Positions 41,888 to 51,155 are shown, counted from the stretch's first letter. The stretch: 64,000 nt of DNA from Herbidospora galbida (GCF_005233835.1 NZ_SZQA01000040.1:1-64000), one strand, 5' to 3'. The notes: generated by a model from the sequence alone, not told the origin. Made by a program: numbers and translations.

Positions 41888-43233
41888 CGCTCGGTCGCCG
41901 TGCTGATCGGGTCGACGCGCAGCAGGTAGTCGTAGTGCCGCAGGTACCGCGTCGGGAAGTTGTACGACCGGAACGACGACCAGGTGCCGTCGGCCAGCCC
42001 GGCCACCCGATAGAAGGTGGCGTCGGCCCGGAAGACGGCCGAGCCGTCGTTGGGGTCGAGCCGCATCGCGTAGTCCCAGTGGCGCAGGTAGCTGCCGGGC
42101 CGGTTCACCGACTCGAACGACACCCCCGCCGAGTCGGCCAGGCCGGGCACCATGCGCCACAGCTGGTCCTGGTGCGGGTCGAACGGGTAGGGGTCGATGC
42201 GGCCCACCAGGTTGGCGTGCCGGGCGAAGCGGTCGGGGAAGTTGTACGACTTGAGCCTGACCCAGCTCGGCAGCCCCCACCGGGAGACCAGCGCGGTGTA
42301 CTCGGCGTCGGTGATGCCCGCGATCGAGCCGTGCTTGGAGTTCAGCGGCGGGGTGTAGTCGCGCTGGCCGGCCACCGTCCAGGCGTTGGCGCCGATGTTC
42401 GACGACGTCCACAGGTAGTAGTCGTTGTTGACCGGGCTGAACGAGTCGCCCCAGAGCCGCCAGCCGCCCTCGTTGGTCTTCAGCAGCAGCGGCGCCTCGA
42501 TGGAGTTGCCCTGGCGCAGGCCGCTCGTGTACGTCGTGAAGCTGTTCGGCTGGCCGGTCGACGACCGCGCGCCGTAGAGCAGCCCGTCGCCCAGGTTCTT
42601 GTAGTAGAGGTACGTCGTCGAGCCGTCGACGACGATGTCGCCGTCGAGCACGTTGAAGCTCGGGCTGAAGAAGGTCTGTTGCGCGCCGACCGTCTGGAAG
42701 TCGCCGGTGTAGTTGACCGCGAGGATGTCACGTCCGCCGGTGTTGAACGAGTAGACGATGCCGTACTGGCCGCGTGAGTTGTCGCGGAAGACGGTCGGGG
42801 CCCAGGTGTGGCCGCCGGTGGTGTGCATGCGCAGGCGGCGGTAGTTCGTGAACGACGTCAGGTTGACCGAGTCCCAGGCGTGCAGATACTGGCTGACCGA
42901 GCTGAAGTTGGTGCCCTTGAGGTCGGTGGCGATGACCACGAAGGTGCCGTCGACCTTGCGGTAGACCTGCGGGTCGCGCAGCCCCTGCTCTCCGGCGGTG
43001 GGGGTGACGACGGGGTTGTTCTGGTTGAGGGGCGACCAGTTGAGGCCGTCGCGGCTGACGGCCAGGTGGAGGCCGTAGTTGGAGGCCGACTGGTTCGGGG
43101 TCTCGGTGAAGTAGGCGAAGACGTAGGCGGTGTTGGCCGCCCACGCGGCGCGGGGGAAGGCGGCCACGCCGGTGGTGGCCAGGGCGGCCGTGGTGAGGGC
43201 GGTCTTGCCGAACTGCCTGCGGCTGAGGGACAC
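41857..43233 (-). CDS. Secreted arabinan-type glycoside hydrolase with AbfB domain (GH43-like)
   Basis: 458 residues from the GTG at 43233 behind AAAGGA. The N-terminus is a Tat signal (SRRQFGKTALTTAALATTGV, ending AAWA). Residues about 35-310 are a five-bladed propeller of the GH43 type (GLHLAVSRDGLNWSPL, LRDPQVYRKVDGTFVVIATD, WAPTVFRD, SIEAPLLLK). The acidic residues in LRDPQ, WAPTVFRD and IEAP suit catalysis. Residues about 320-455 hold AbfB-like arabinose-binding repeats (LKSYNFPDRFARHANLVGRID, read as LKSYNFPDRFARH and YLRHWDYAMRLD). It probably releases arabinose from plant polysaccharide. A LacI-type operator lies upstream. Confidence 0.9.
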   Translation of the reverse strand: MSLSRRQFGKTALTTAALATTGVAAFPRAAWAANTAYVFAYFTETPNQSASNYGLHLAVSRDGLNWSPLNQNNPVVTPTAGEQGLRDPQVYRKVDGTFVVIATDLKGTNFSSVSQYLHAWDSVNLTSFTNYRRLRMHTTGGHTWAPTVFRDNSRGQYGIVYSFNTGGRDILAVNYTGDFQTVGAQQTFFSPSFNVLDGDIVVDGSTTYLYYKNLGDGLLYGARSSTGQPNSFTTYTSGLRQGNSIEAPLLLKTNEGGWRLWGDSFSPVNNDYYLWTSSNIGANAWTVAGQRDYTPPLNSKHGSIAGITDAEYTALVSRWGLPSWVRLKSYNFPDRFARHANLVGRIDPYPFDPHQDQLWRMVPGLADSAGVSFESVNRPGSYLRHWDYAMRLDPNDGSAVFRADATFYRVAGLADGTWSSFRSYNFPTRYLRHYDYLLRVDPISTATERQDATFRVTS

Positions 43234-43252
43234 GGGAGCGTCCTTTCTGGGG

Positions 43253-43268
43253 ATGTTATCGCTAACAT
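43253..43268. promoter_or_regulatory. LacI-family operator of the glycosidase gene
   Basis: ATGTTATCGCTAACAT: perfect arms ATGTTA and TAACAT around a TCGC centre, 20 bases before the glycosidase start. This matches the sugar-responsive LacI-family operators of actinobacteria. No LacI gene is in the window. Confidence 0.8.
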
Positions 43269-43477
43269 TCGCGAGCGGGTCCCCGGGGGGCGTACCGGTG
43301 AGTATCCGGCCGCCTGATCCGGCGTCAACGCGCCCTCCCGGCGCACCTCGGCAGTCGCGGCGGGGAGCCCGCGCTGCCTGGAGGTTCGCCGGGAGGTGGG
43401 CCGCGGTCCGCGACCCGCGCCGGTGAAAATTACACGGGCACGCCCGTCACCCGTGGTCGGTCAGCGCGGAGCGCCCC
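43269..43477. other. Gene-free region between glycosidase promoter and alpha/beta hydrolase
   Basis: 209 bases. Near its right end ACGGGCACGCCCGT (about 43435-43448) can form a short hairpin after the hydrolase gene stop and may act as a weak terminator. The rest is GC-rich without recognisable elements. Confidence 0.4.
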
Positions 43478-44269
43478 TCACTTGTCGGCGGCGCGCCTGA
43501 TGAGCTCGGCCGTCGCGGCCGGCTGGGAGATCATCGCGACGTGCGAGGAGGCGACCTCGCGGATCTGCGACCCGGCCCGCTGCGCCATGAACCGCTGCGT
43601 GGCGGCGGGCAGCACCTGGTCGTTCTTGGCGACCAGGTAGTAGGACGGGATGGTCCGCCACGCCGGGGCGCCCGACTTCTCCCCGAGGGCGCGCAGGTCG
43701 GCGGGGCGCTGGCTCGCCTGCATCAGGCTCGTGGCCGACCGGGGCAGGTCGCCGGCGAAGACGTCGTGGAAGACCTCCTTCTTGATGTACGCGTCGAGCA
43801 GCTGCTCCCCGTAGGGGCGGATGTCCAGCGCCGACTCGTCGAGCCGGGTGCCGGGGAACCTGCTCTGCAGGTCGATCAGGGACTCGTCCTTGTCGGGAGC
43901 GAACGCGGCGACGTACACCAGCGCCTTCACGTTCGCGTTGCCCTCGGCGGCGTTGGTGGCGACGATGCCGCCGTAGGAGTGCGCGGCCACCACGATCGGG
44001 CCGCCGATCGTGGCGAGCACACTGGCCAGGTAGGCGGCGTCGGAGGACACCGACCGCAGCGGGTTGGCCGGCGCGATGACCGGATAGCCGTCGCGGACCA
44101 GCTTGGCCGCCACGTCGTTCCAGCCCGAGGCGTCGGCGAACGCGCCGTGCACGAGCACCACCGTGGGCCTGGGCCTGGGCCGCGGACGGGCCTGCGCCTC
44201 GGCCGCGCCCACCATGGCGCCGGCCGCCACGATCGCGGATCCGGCCAATATCGCTCGGCGAGTCATCAT
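43478..44269 (-). CDS. Secreted alpha/beta hydrolase
   Basis: 263 residues from the ATG at 44269 (GAAAGG nine bases upstream; an in-frame GTG at 44278 is less likely). Signal peptide: TRRAILAGSAIVAAGAMVGAA with a Tat-like RR. Catalytic elements: LVHGAFADASGW (oxyanion loop), AHSYGG (nucleophile Ser), D in VAKNDQVLP and H in SSHVAM. This is the salicylate-esterase/hydroxynitrile-lyase-like subgroup with DxSSG-type HGAFAD starts. Substrate unknown. Confidence 0.9.
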   Translation of the reverse strand: MMTRRAILAGSAIVAAGAMVGAAEAQARPRPRPRPTVVLVHGAFADASGWNDVAAKLVRDGYPVIAPANPLRSVSSDAAYLASVLATIGGPIVVAAHSYGGIVATNAAEGNANVKALVYVAAFAPDKDESLIDLQSRFPGTRLDESALDIRPYGEQLLDAYIKKEVFHDVFAGDLPRSATSLMQASQRPADLRALGEKSGAPAWRTIPSYYLVAKNDQVLPAATQRFMAQRAGSQIREVASSHVAMISQPAATAELIRRAADK

Positions 44270-44321
44270 CGAATGCACCTTTCAACGGGGGATTTCGCCA
44301 CCCATTGAACGGCGGACGCAC

Positions 44322-44358
44322 TTGACGACCACTGGACGCGCGATTCACTGGCCGTCAA
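44322..44358. promoter_or_regulatory. Imperfect inverted repeat in divergent region
   Basis: TTGACGACCACTGG (44322-44335) and CACTGGCCGTCAA (44346-44358) form an inverted repeat with two mismatches. It sits between the hydrolase gene and the divergent 2TM gene and overlaps possible -35 elements (TTGACG on either strand). Candidate operator or paired promoters. Confidence 0.45.
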
Positions 44359-44381
44359 CTCCGCCGACCTAGCGTGCCGGT

Positions 44382-44594
44382 ATGAAAAGCGCCATGAGCG
44401 AAAGCGGCCGGAAATGGGGCCTGCGGCTCCACCTGCTGTTCTACGTGCTGTCGAACGTCGCCCAGGTCATCGTCTGGCGGCTCTACGACTCCGACCACTT
44501 CTTCTGGCCCATGTGGTCGATCGTGTTCTGGGGAATCGGGCTCGGCTTCCACTACTGGGCGGTGATCTCACCGCCCAGAGCGAAGTCCTTATGA
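44382..44594 (+). CDS. Small 2TM-domain membrane protein
   Basis: 70 residues. Two hydrophobic helices (about 15-30, LLFYVLSNVAQVIVW, and 42-62, PMWSIVFWGIGLGFHYWAVI) joined by YDSDHFF are the 2TM domain (found alone or fused to LytTR or kinase proteins). Function unknown. The stop overlaps the 3' end of nadE by 6 bases (convergent). Confidence 0.85.
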   Translation: MKSAMSESGRKWGLRLHLLFYVLSNVAQVIVWRLYDSDHFFWPMWSIVFWGIGLGFHYWAVISPPRAKSL

Positions 44595-46337
44595 CGGCAT
44601 CTCGCGCCACTTGTTGGTGATCGGCAGACGGCGGTCGCGGCCGAAGTTCTTCGGGCTGATCTTGGGGCCCGGCGGGTACTGCCGCCGCTTGTACTCGGCG
44701 AAGTCGACCAGCCGGATGATCCGCAGCACCAGCTCGGGGTCGTGCCCCGCCGCGATCAGCGCGTCGCGGCCCATGTCCTTCTCGACGTAGTCGTCGAGCA
44801 GCCGGTCGAGCACCTCGTAGGGCGGCAGCGAGTCGGTGTCGCGCTGGTCGGGCCGCAACTCGGCGCTGGGCTCCTTGGTGATCGAGTTCTCCGGGATCGG
44901 CGGCGGGTCGGACTGGGCGTTGCGCCACCGCGACAGCTCCCAGACCAGGGTCTTCGGCACGTCCTTGATCGGCGCGAAGCCGCCCGCCGAGTCGCCGTAG
45001 AGGGTCGAGTAGCCGGCCGCCAGCTCGCTCTTGTTACCCGTCGTCAGCACCAGGTGGCCGTGCTGGTTCGACAGCGACATGAGGAACATGCCGCGGACCC
45101 GCGCCTGGAGGTTCTCGGCGGCCAGGCCCGTCAGCTCGACCTCCTTCTCGAAGGCGGCCACCGTGTCGGCGATCGGCAGGATCCGGGAGTGGAGGCCCTG
45201 GCGGCGCACCAGCTCCTCGGCGTCGGCGATCGAGTGGTCGGAGCTGTAGCGCGAGGGCATCAGCACCACGTGGACCCGGTCGGCGCCGATGGCGTCGGCG
45301 GCGATCGTGGCGGTCAGGGCCGAGTCGATGCCGCCCGACAGGCCCAGGATGACCGAGCGGAAGCCGTTCTTCTCCACGTAGTCGCGCACGCCGAGCACGA
45401 GGGCGCCGTAGACCTCGGCGGCGTCGTCGAGGCGTTCGGCGACGACCGGCTCCTGCGGGGCGAAGGCCACCGGCTCCTCCGACAGGACGATCCGCTCGAC
45501 CGTGATCGCGGTGCCGTCGCCGGCGTCGTACACGGACTCTCCGGGGTCGCCTGAGCCCAGGGGGAGGTCGAGGTCGGCGAAGAGGAGCTCCTCGGTGAAC
45601 TGGGCCGCGCGGGCGATCACGGCGCCGTCGGCGCCGACCACCAGGGAGTCGCCGTCGAAGACCAGTTCGTCCTGGCCGCCGACCTGGTTGGCGTAGGCGA
45701 GGGCGCAGCCCGCCTCGCGGGCGCGGCGGGCGCACAGGTCGCGCCGCACGTCGTCCTTCTCCCGCTCGTACGGCGAGGCGTTCGGCACCACCAGAAGGCC
45801 CGCGCCGGCCGCACCGGCCACCGACACCGGGCCGCCCTCCTGCCACAGGTCCTCGCAGATCGCGACGGCGACGTCGACGCCGTGGAGGCGGAAGACCGGC
45901 AGGCGGTCGCCGCGCACGAAGTAGCGGTATTCGTCGAAGACGCCGTAGTTGGGCAGGTGGTGCTTGGCGGTGCGGGCGACCACGCGGCCCTGGTGGAGGA
46001 CGGCGGCGGCGTCGAGAGGGGCTCCCTTGGGCTGGCCCACCCGGGCCACCCGGTCGGCGCGGTCGACGTAGCCGACGACGACGGGAAGGTCGCCGTAACC
46101 GGCGTCGGCCAGGCGGCGGGCGCAGGTCTCCAGGGTCGCGATGGACGCGTCGACGAAGGAGGCGCGCAGCACCAGGTCCTCCACCGGATAGCCGGTCAGG
46201 AACATCTCGGTGAAGAGCACCAGATGGGCGCCGCCCGCGTGGGCCTTGCCGGTCCATTCGACGAGCCGGTCGGCGTTCCCGGCGAGGTCGCCGACGACGG
46301 GATTGGTCTGCGCGAGTGCGATGCGGAGTTGGGCCAC
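44589..46337 (-). CDS. nadE: Glutamine-dependent NAD+ synthetase
   Basis: 582 residues from a GTG at 46337. The N-terminal nitrilase-like glutaminase domain (1-270) contains E in FTEMFLTGYP, K in TAKHHLPNYG and C in AVAICEDLW, the Glu-Lys-Cys triad. The C-terminal ATP-pyrophosphatase synthetase (about 300-582) has SGGIDSALTATIAADAIG and LTTGNKSELAAGYSTLYGDSAGGF. It converts deamido-NAD+, glutamine and ATP to NAD+ in the cytosol. Length and domain order fit the actinobacterial enzyme. Confidence 0.97.
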   Translation of the reverse strand: MAQLRIALAQTNPVVGDLAGNADRLVEWTGKAHAGGAHLVLFTEMFLTGYPVEDLVLRASFVDASIATLETCARRLADAGYGDLPVVVGYVDRADRVARVGQPKGAPLDAAAVLHQGRVVARTAKHHLPNYGVFDEYRYFVRGDRLPVFRLHGVDVAVAICEDLWQEGGPVSVAGAAGAGLLVVPNASPYEREKDDVRRDLCARRAREAGCALAYANQVGGQDELVFDGDSLVVGADGAVIARAAQFTEELLFADLDLPLGSGDPGESVYDAGDGTAITVERIVLSEEPVAFAPQEPVVAERLDDAAEVYGALVLGVRDYVEKNGFRSVILGLSGGIDSALTATIAADAIGADRVHVVLMPSRYSSDHSIADAEELVRRQGLHSRILPIADTVAAFEKEVELTGLAAENLQARVRGMFLMSLSNQHGHLVLTTGNKSELAAGYSTLYGDSAGGFAPIKDVPKTLVWELSRWRNAQSDPPPIPENSITKEPSAELRPDQRDTDSLPPYEVLDRLLDDYVEKDMGRDALIAAGHDPELVLRIIRLVDFAEYKRRQYPPGPKISPKNFGRDRRLPITNKWREMPS

Positions 46338-46392
46338 GGCACCAGCCTACGGTGACCGCCTGGTTTTCATCAATGTGACGATAAGCACCCTG

Positions 46393-47832
46393 TCACGTTC
46401 CCGGGCTGACGAGTCCCGTCTCGTACGCGAGCACGACGAGCTGGGCGCGGTCGATCAGGTCGAGGCGCTTCAGCAGGCCGGTGACCTCGGCGGCGACCTC
46501 GGACTCGTCGACGGCCAGGGTGACGGCGATCTGGCGGTTGGTGAAGCCGCGCGCGATCAGCCGGACCAGGTCGACCTCGGTGTCGCTCAGCCCGCCGGGC
46601 GCGGCCGGGTTGTGGCGGCCCGCGAAGGCGGCGATCAGGTGGGTCGTCACGGCAGGGTCGATCAGCGCGTCGCCCGCCACGGCGGCCCGGATCGCGGCGA
46701 TGATCTGCTCGGGGGCCGAGGTCTTCAGCACGAAGCCGCTGACCCCGGCGCGCAGCGCCGAGTAGAGGTTGTCGTCGGTGCCGAAGGTGGTCATCATGAT
46801 CACCTTGGGCGGGTCGGTCTCGGCCAGGATGCGCCGGGCCGCCGCGAGGCCGTCGAGGCGAGGCATCTGGATGTCCATCAGCACGACGTCGGGGCGGACC
46901 AGGTGGACCTGCTGGATCGCCTGCTCGCCGTTCTCGGCCTCGGCCACCAGCGTCAGGCCCTGCTCGCTGTCGAGGACCATCTTCAGCCCGGCGCGCACCA
47001 GGGCCTGGTCGTCGGCCACGACCACCCGCAGCACCTCGGCCGCCCTCGGCGCCGAGACGGTGGCGGGCGGGACCGGGCCGTCGAGATGGGGGGCCTGCCC
47101 GAGGATGTCCTGTTCCAGCCGCTGGAGCGCGGGCCCCAGGTCGAGCCCGAGGTCGTCGCGCAGGACGTCGCGGGCCCGCCGCAGCGCGCCGAGCGCGTCG
47201 GCCTGCCGGCCCGCCCGGTAGAGGGCCAGGGCGAGCAGCCGCCAGGCCTCCTCGCGCAGCGGATGGGCCGAGGCGTGCGCCTCCAGGTCGGGGATGAGCG
47301 CGGCGCTGCGGCCCAGCCGGACGGCCGCGTCGGCCCTCCGCTCGACCGCGATCAGCCGCAGGTCGTCGAGCCGCTGCGCCTCGGCCTGGGCCCAGGCCAG
47401 GTCGCCGAACTCGGCCAGCGCCGGGCCCCGCCACAGCGCGAGCGCGGTGTCGAGCCGGGTCAGCGTGGCCGCCAGGTCGTCGCCGTCGTCGCGCTTCACG
47501 AGGTGCTCGAAGTGCCAGGCGTCGACGTTCTCGACCTCGGCGCGCAGGGCGTAACCGGGCGGGGCCGACACCAGCACCCCGGCCTCTTCACGGGGCGCCC
47601 GGCCGGGCTCCAGGGCCCGCCGCAGGCGGGACACGTAGCCCTGGATCGTCGACAGGGCCTGTGCGGGCGGACGCCCCGGCCACAGCTCGTCGATCAGGGT
47701 GGTGACGGGAATGGCCCGCCCGCCCGCCACCAGAAGGCGGGCCAGGACGGCCTGCTGCCGCTGACCTCCCAGGTCGAGCGGCCGCCCGTCGGAAATGGCC
47801 TGGAACGGCCCCAGGGCCCGAAGTATCACCAT
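46393..47832 (-). CDS. SARP/BTAD regulator fused to a NarL-type response regulator
   Basis: 479 residues in one uninterrupted frame. Residues 1-95: OmpR-type winged helix of SARP regulators (LGPFQAISDGRPLDLGGQRQ, STIQGYVSRLRRALEPG). Residues about 100-245: bacterial transcriptional activation (BTAD) domain. Residues 266-385: receiver domain, with D274/D275, phosphoacceptor D320 (VVLMDIQMP) and K370. Residues 414-472: LuxR helix-turn-helix (LSDTEVDLVRLIARGFTNRQ), somewhat diverged. Thus two different DNA-binding domains surround a phosphorylation switch. It starts 24 bases behind the stop of a histidine kinase gene, which should be its partner. Target genes are unknown; SARPs often control secondary metabolism. 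Confidence 0.93.
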   Translation of the reverse strand: MVILRALGPFQAISDGRPLDLGGQRQQAVLARLLVAGGRAIPVTTLIDELWPGRPPAQALSTIQGYVSRLRRALEPGRAPREEAGVLVSAPPGYALRAEVENVDAWHFEHLVKRDDGDDLAATLTRLDTALALWRGPALAEFGDLAWAQAEAQRLDDLRLIAVERRADAAVRLGRSAALIPDLEAHASAHPLREEAWRLLALALYRAGRQADALGALRRARDVLRDDLGLDLGPALQRLEQDILGQAPHLDGPVPPATVSAPRAAEVLRVVVADDQALVRAGLKMVLDSEQGLTLVAEAENGEQAIQQVHLVRPDVVLMDIQMPRLDGLAAARRILAETDPPKVIMMTTFGTDDNLYSALRAGVSGFVLKTSAPEQIIAAIRAAVAGDALIDPAVTTHLIAAFAGRHNPAAPGGLSDTEVDLVRLIARGFTNRQIAVTLAVDESEVAAEVTGLLKRLDLIDRAQLVVLAYETGLVSPGT

Positions 47833-47856
47833 GGTTCTGGTAAGCGTAGAGCAACG

Positions 47857-49854
47857 TCACATGGTGCCGGTCAACGGCAGCCGGGCCGCCACGACCGTGC
47901 CGCCGGTGTCGGGCGCGGTGATCGCGCACGAGCCGCCGAGTTCGGCCGCCCGCTCCCGCATCGACGACGTGCCGACCCCCGCCCGGCGCACCTCGGGCAG
48001 CCCGATCCCGTCGTCGGCGACCCGGAGCGTCAGCAGGTCGCCCTCCAGCGCCAGCGCGATCGACACCCGCTTGGCGTGGGCGTGCCGCCGCACGTTGGTG
48101 AGCGCCTCCTGCGCGATCCGGTACGCCGCCACCTCGACGGCCGCCGGGAGGTCGTCCATGGGCCCGTCGGCCGTCACGTGGGTGACCGTGCCGGTGTCGA
48201 GGGTGTCGGCGGCCAGCGTGCGGATCGCCTCCACCAGGCCGAGGTCGTCGAGCGCGGGCGGGCGCAGGCCGTAGACGAGTTCGCGGATGTCGCCGGCCAC
48301 CGCGTCCATCCCCGAGCGTAGGTCGCGCAACAGGTGGTCGGCCGTGGCGGGGGAGCCCTTGATGTTGAGCCGGGCCATGTTGAGCGTCATCGCCATCGCG
48401 CCGAGCGTCTGGCCGAGCCCGTCGTGCAGGTCGCGGCGCAGCCGCCGGCGCTCCTCCTCGCGGGCCGCCAGGATGCGCTCCCTGGAGCGTTGCAGGTCAC
48501 TGGCCATCCGGACGGCGTGCGCGACGTCGGCGACGTAGGGGAGCAGGGTGGCGACCACGCGTTCGTCGTGGGCGGCGCCGAACCTGCCGCCCTCGGGGGC
48601 GCCCAAAAGCAGGCGGCCGACCGGTTCGCCGTGCCAGACGAGCGGGAGCTCCCTGGGGACGGCGCCGACCTGGCCCGACTCGACGTGCAGGCCGTTGACG
48701 ACCTCGACGGCGGCCCCGCCGACCGCCAGGCCGTCGCGGACCACGTCGACCACGGCCGACAGCGCCTCGGACGGGTCGGCGTTGCGCACCTCGTCGACGA
48801 GCCGCGCGGTCAGTAAGCGGGGATCGCCGACCGGGCCGTAGAGGAGCCGGTCCATGCCGCGCTGGATCAGGCGGCGCAGCGGCTGGTAGAAGGCGCCCGC
48901 GAAGAGGGCGGCGGCCAGGCCCGCGAGGATGTCGTACTCGGCGGCCATCAGGCTGAAGACGGCGCCGGTGGCGAAGTAGACGGCGCTCACCCCGGCCACC
49001 GTCCCGGCCACGACCACGGTCCGGCTGAGCACGTCGTCGATGCCGAACAGCCCGTGCCGCAGCACCGAGAAGGCGATCGACACGGGGATGAGCGCGACCC
49101 AGCCCACGAGGAAGGTGTGGAAGGCCGGATCGCCGGTCACCACCAGGACCGCGTAGACCGCGAAGGTCAGCGCCGGCCAGGCGATCGCCCGCCGGGTCTC
49201 CGCGTCGGCGCCGCGCATCCGGACGACCATGGAGACCAGCGCCAGCAGGATGCACCCCTGCTCGACGAGCCACAGCGTGTCGGTGACCGGCGCCCAGATC
49301 TCGCGCGGGATGCCGAAGTCGAGCGGGTTGGGGATGACCGACGACATCCCCCGGGTCGGGGCGGGCGGGGCGGGGCGGCCGACCCGGAGCGCCGTCTGGA
49401 CGGCGATGATCGCCGCGGCGGCGACGCCGAAGACGCTCCAGCCCTTCGACGGCCGCCGCCCGCCGATGGCGAACAGCGGCACCAGGATCGCCAGGAAGCC
49501 GCCGCCCAGCGACCAGGCGGCGACGCCGACGATCCGGTGCAGGCCCGCCGCGTCGAGGTCGCCGGCGTTGTCGGCCTGCACCATCAGCGCGGAGAAGAGC
49601 ACGCTGACCGCCTCGAACAGGCCGCCGGCGATCATCAGCCAGCCGATCGGCAGGCGGGGCCGGCGGGCCGCGATGTAGGCCCCGAGGGCGGGGAACATCA
49701 CTCCGGCCGTGTAGTCGGGCGTCGGCTCGAAGGCGGCCCGGGACTGCGGCGGCAGCCCGAACCGGATCGCCAGGGCGGCGCCGACGGCGGCGGCGGAGGC
49801 CGCGCCGACGACGGCCGCGATCACCAGTGCCGGACCCGAGCCTCTGTCTCCCAT
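47857..49854 (-). CDS. Sensor histidine kinase (HisKA_3), partner of the SARP-response regulator
   Basis: 665 residues. The first ~310 residues hold about eight hydrophobic helices. A GAF-like region (about 345-455, VDVVRDGLAVGGAAVEVV) and a basic coil follow. The phospho-accepting helix reads RRDLHDGLGQTLGAMAM (His in LHDG), then LVYGLRPPALDDLGL and HATPase_c with N-box EALTNVRRHAHA, G1 DDGIGL and GTSSMRERAAELGG. NarL-type kinase of the DesK/LiaS kind. Cotranscribed with the SARP-REC-LuxR gene. Close relative of the kinase at 52269-54143. Confidence 0.94.
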   Translation of the reverse strand: MGDRGSGPALVIAAVVGAASAAAVGAALAIRFGLPPQSRAAFEPTPDYTAGVMFPALGAYIAARRPRLPIGWLMIAGGLFEAVSVLFSALMVQADNAGDLDAAGLHRIVGVAAWSLGGGFLAILVPLFAIGGRRPSKGWSVFGVAAAAIIAVQTALRVGRPAPPAPTRGMSSVIPNPLDFGIPREIWAPVTDTLWLVEQGCILLALVSMVVRMRGADAETRRAIAWPALTFAVYAVLVVTGDPAFHTFLVGWVALIPVSIAFSVLRHGLFGIDDVLSRTVVVAGTVAGVSAVYFATGAVFSLMAAEYDILAGLAAALFAGAFYQPLRRLIQRGMDRLLYGPVGDPRLLTARLVDEVRNADPSEALSAVVDVVRDGLAVGGAAVEVVNGLHVESGQVGAVPRELPLVWHGEPVGRLLLGAPEGGRFGAAHDERVVATLLPYVADVAHAVRMASDLQRSRERILAAREEERRRLRRDLHDGLGQTLGAMAMTLNMARLNIKGSPATADHLLRDLRSGMDAVAGDIRELVYGLRPPALDDLGLVEAIRTLAADTLDTGTVTHVTADGPMDDLPAAVEVAAYRIAQEALTNVRRHAHAKRVSIALALEGDLLTLRVADDGIGLPEVRRAGVGTSSMRERAAELGGSCAITAPDTGGTVVAARLPLTGTM

Positions 49855-49876
49855 TTCGGGCCAGGGTATTGCCGAA

Positions 49877-51097
49877 TTATGACTGTTGTGTACTGGTCCT
49901 ATTACGGATCGCGGGCGCGAGCAGCAGCTGCCCGATCGCGGCCACCAGGCCCAGCGCGCCCGTGGTCAGCCAGAGCGCCTCGTGCCCGACCTCCAGCAGC
50001 CGGGTGCCGAGCACGGGGGTGACCGCCGCGCCGATCGACCAGGACAGGCCGTAGAGGCCGTTGTACCGGCCGCGCAGGTGGGGCGGCGCCAGCGCCGAGG
50101 TGATCGCCAGGGGCATCCCGGCGGTGAGGATCTCGCCGCACGTCCAGACGGCGACGGCCAGGGCGTACTGGAGGGTCGTGGTGGCGAAGGCCTGCAGCGC
50201 GAACCCCGCGCCCACCACGGCGAAGCCCGACGCCAGCACCAGGCTCGGCGAGAACCGGGTCAGCCAGGCCGTGGTGATCGGCTGGACGATGATGATCAGC
50301 GCGCCGTTGAGCGCGATCGCCGTGCCGAACGCCTCCGGCGGGAGTCCTCGCTGGGTCATCGCGATGGCCAGCGTCTGGAACGCCTGCAGATAGGTGCACG
50401 TGTAGGCCAGGTTCATCAGCACGAACGCGACCATCGTCCGGTCGCGCAGCACGTCGCGGTAGCCGCCGGGCAGCCGTTCCGCCGCGGGCGGCCGGGTCTC
50501 CGGGATCAGCCGCCAGACCAGGAAGCCGAAGATCAGGCAGCCCGCCGCGTCGATCCAGAACAGCAGCAGGAAGCCGCCCGACGCGAGCCGCCCCCCGGCC
50601 ACCATGGCGACCGAGAAGCCCAGGTTGATCGCCCAGAAGAGAAGTCCGTAGGCGCGGGGCCGGTCCTCCGGCGACACCAGGTCGGCCAGCATCGCCTGCG
50701 AGGCGGGCCGGTACGTGTCCACGACCATCCCCAGCACGAACATGCCGGCCGCGATCGCGGTCAGGTCGTGGGCGTAGCCGAGGAAGATCATGGTCGCGGC
50801 GGTGGCCACCATGCCGCCCGTGAGCGTGGCCCGCCGCCCGATCCGGTCGGCCAGGAACCCCGCCACGGGCTGCGACAGCAGCGACCCGCACCCCCACAGC
50901 ATGAGGATGAACCCGGTCATCGCGACCGAGACGCCCCGCGACTGGGTCAGGTAGATCCCCATGAACGGCTGCGCCATCGCGCCGAGCTTGTTGACGGCGG
51001 TCCCGGAGAACAGCACCCAGAACTCTCTGGGCAGCCCGCCGACACGGGAGTGGACGAAGCGGCGGACGGGGGAGCGGTGGATGGGGGGTGCGGCCAT
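49877..51097 (-). CDS. MFS transporter divergent from an ArsR-type regulator
   Basis: 406 residues, about twelve hydrophobic helices. Motif A between helices 2 and 3: GFLADRIGRRATLTGG. The N-terminal FWVLFSGTAVNKLGAMAQPF start and ILMLWGCGSLLSQPVAG are typical of the YdeR/YjiJ-like multidrug permeases. Proton-coupled efflux is the family expectation; substrate unknown. ATG at 51097. The divergent regulator gene at 51194 and a palindrome in the 96-base gap suggest direct local control. Confidence 0.9.
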   Translation of the reverse strand: MAAPPIHRSPVRRFVHSRVGGLPREFWVLFSGTAVNKLGAMAQPFMGIYLTQSRGVSVAMTGFILMLWGCGSLLSQPVAGFLADRIGRRATLTGGMVATAATMIFLGYAHDLTAIAAGMFVLGMVVDTYRPASQAMLADLVSPEDRPRAYGLLFWAINLGFSVAMVAGGRLASGGFLLLFWIDAAGCLIFGFLVWRLIPETRPPAAERLPGGYRDVLRDRTMVAFVLMNLAYTCTYLQAFQTLAIAMTQRGLPPEAFGTAIALNGALIIIVQPITTAWLTRFSPSLVLASGFAVVGAGFALQAFATTTLQYALAVAVWTCGEILTAGMPLAITSALAPPHLRGRYNGLYGLSWSIGAAVTPVLGTRLLEVGHEALWLTTGALGLVAAIGQLLLAPAIRNRTSTQQS

Positions 51098-51135
51098 AAG
51101 GCAAGCGTCGTTACCGGGCGGCGGCCGGCGCGAAC

Positions 51136-51155
51136 GTTTTAGGCTCTGCTAAAAC
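51136..51155. promoter_or_regulatory. Operator-like palindrome between MFS and ArsR genes
   Basis: GTTTTAG (51136-51142) and CTAAAAC (51149-51155): perfect 7-base AT-rich arms around GCTCTG, in the middle of a divergent promoter region. Fits a dimeric ArsR-type repressor. Confidence 0.7.
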
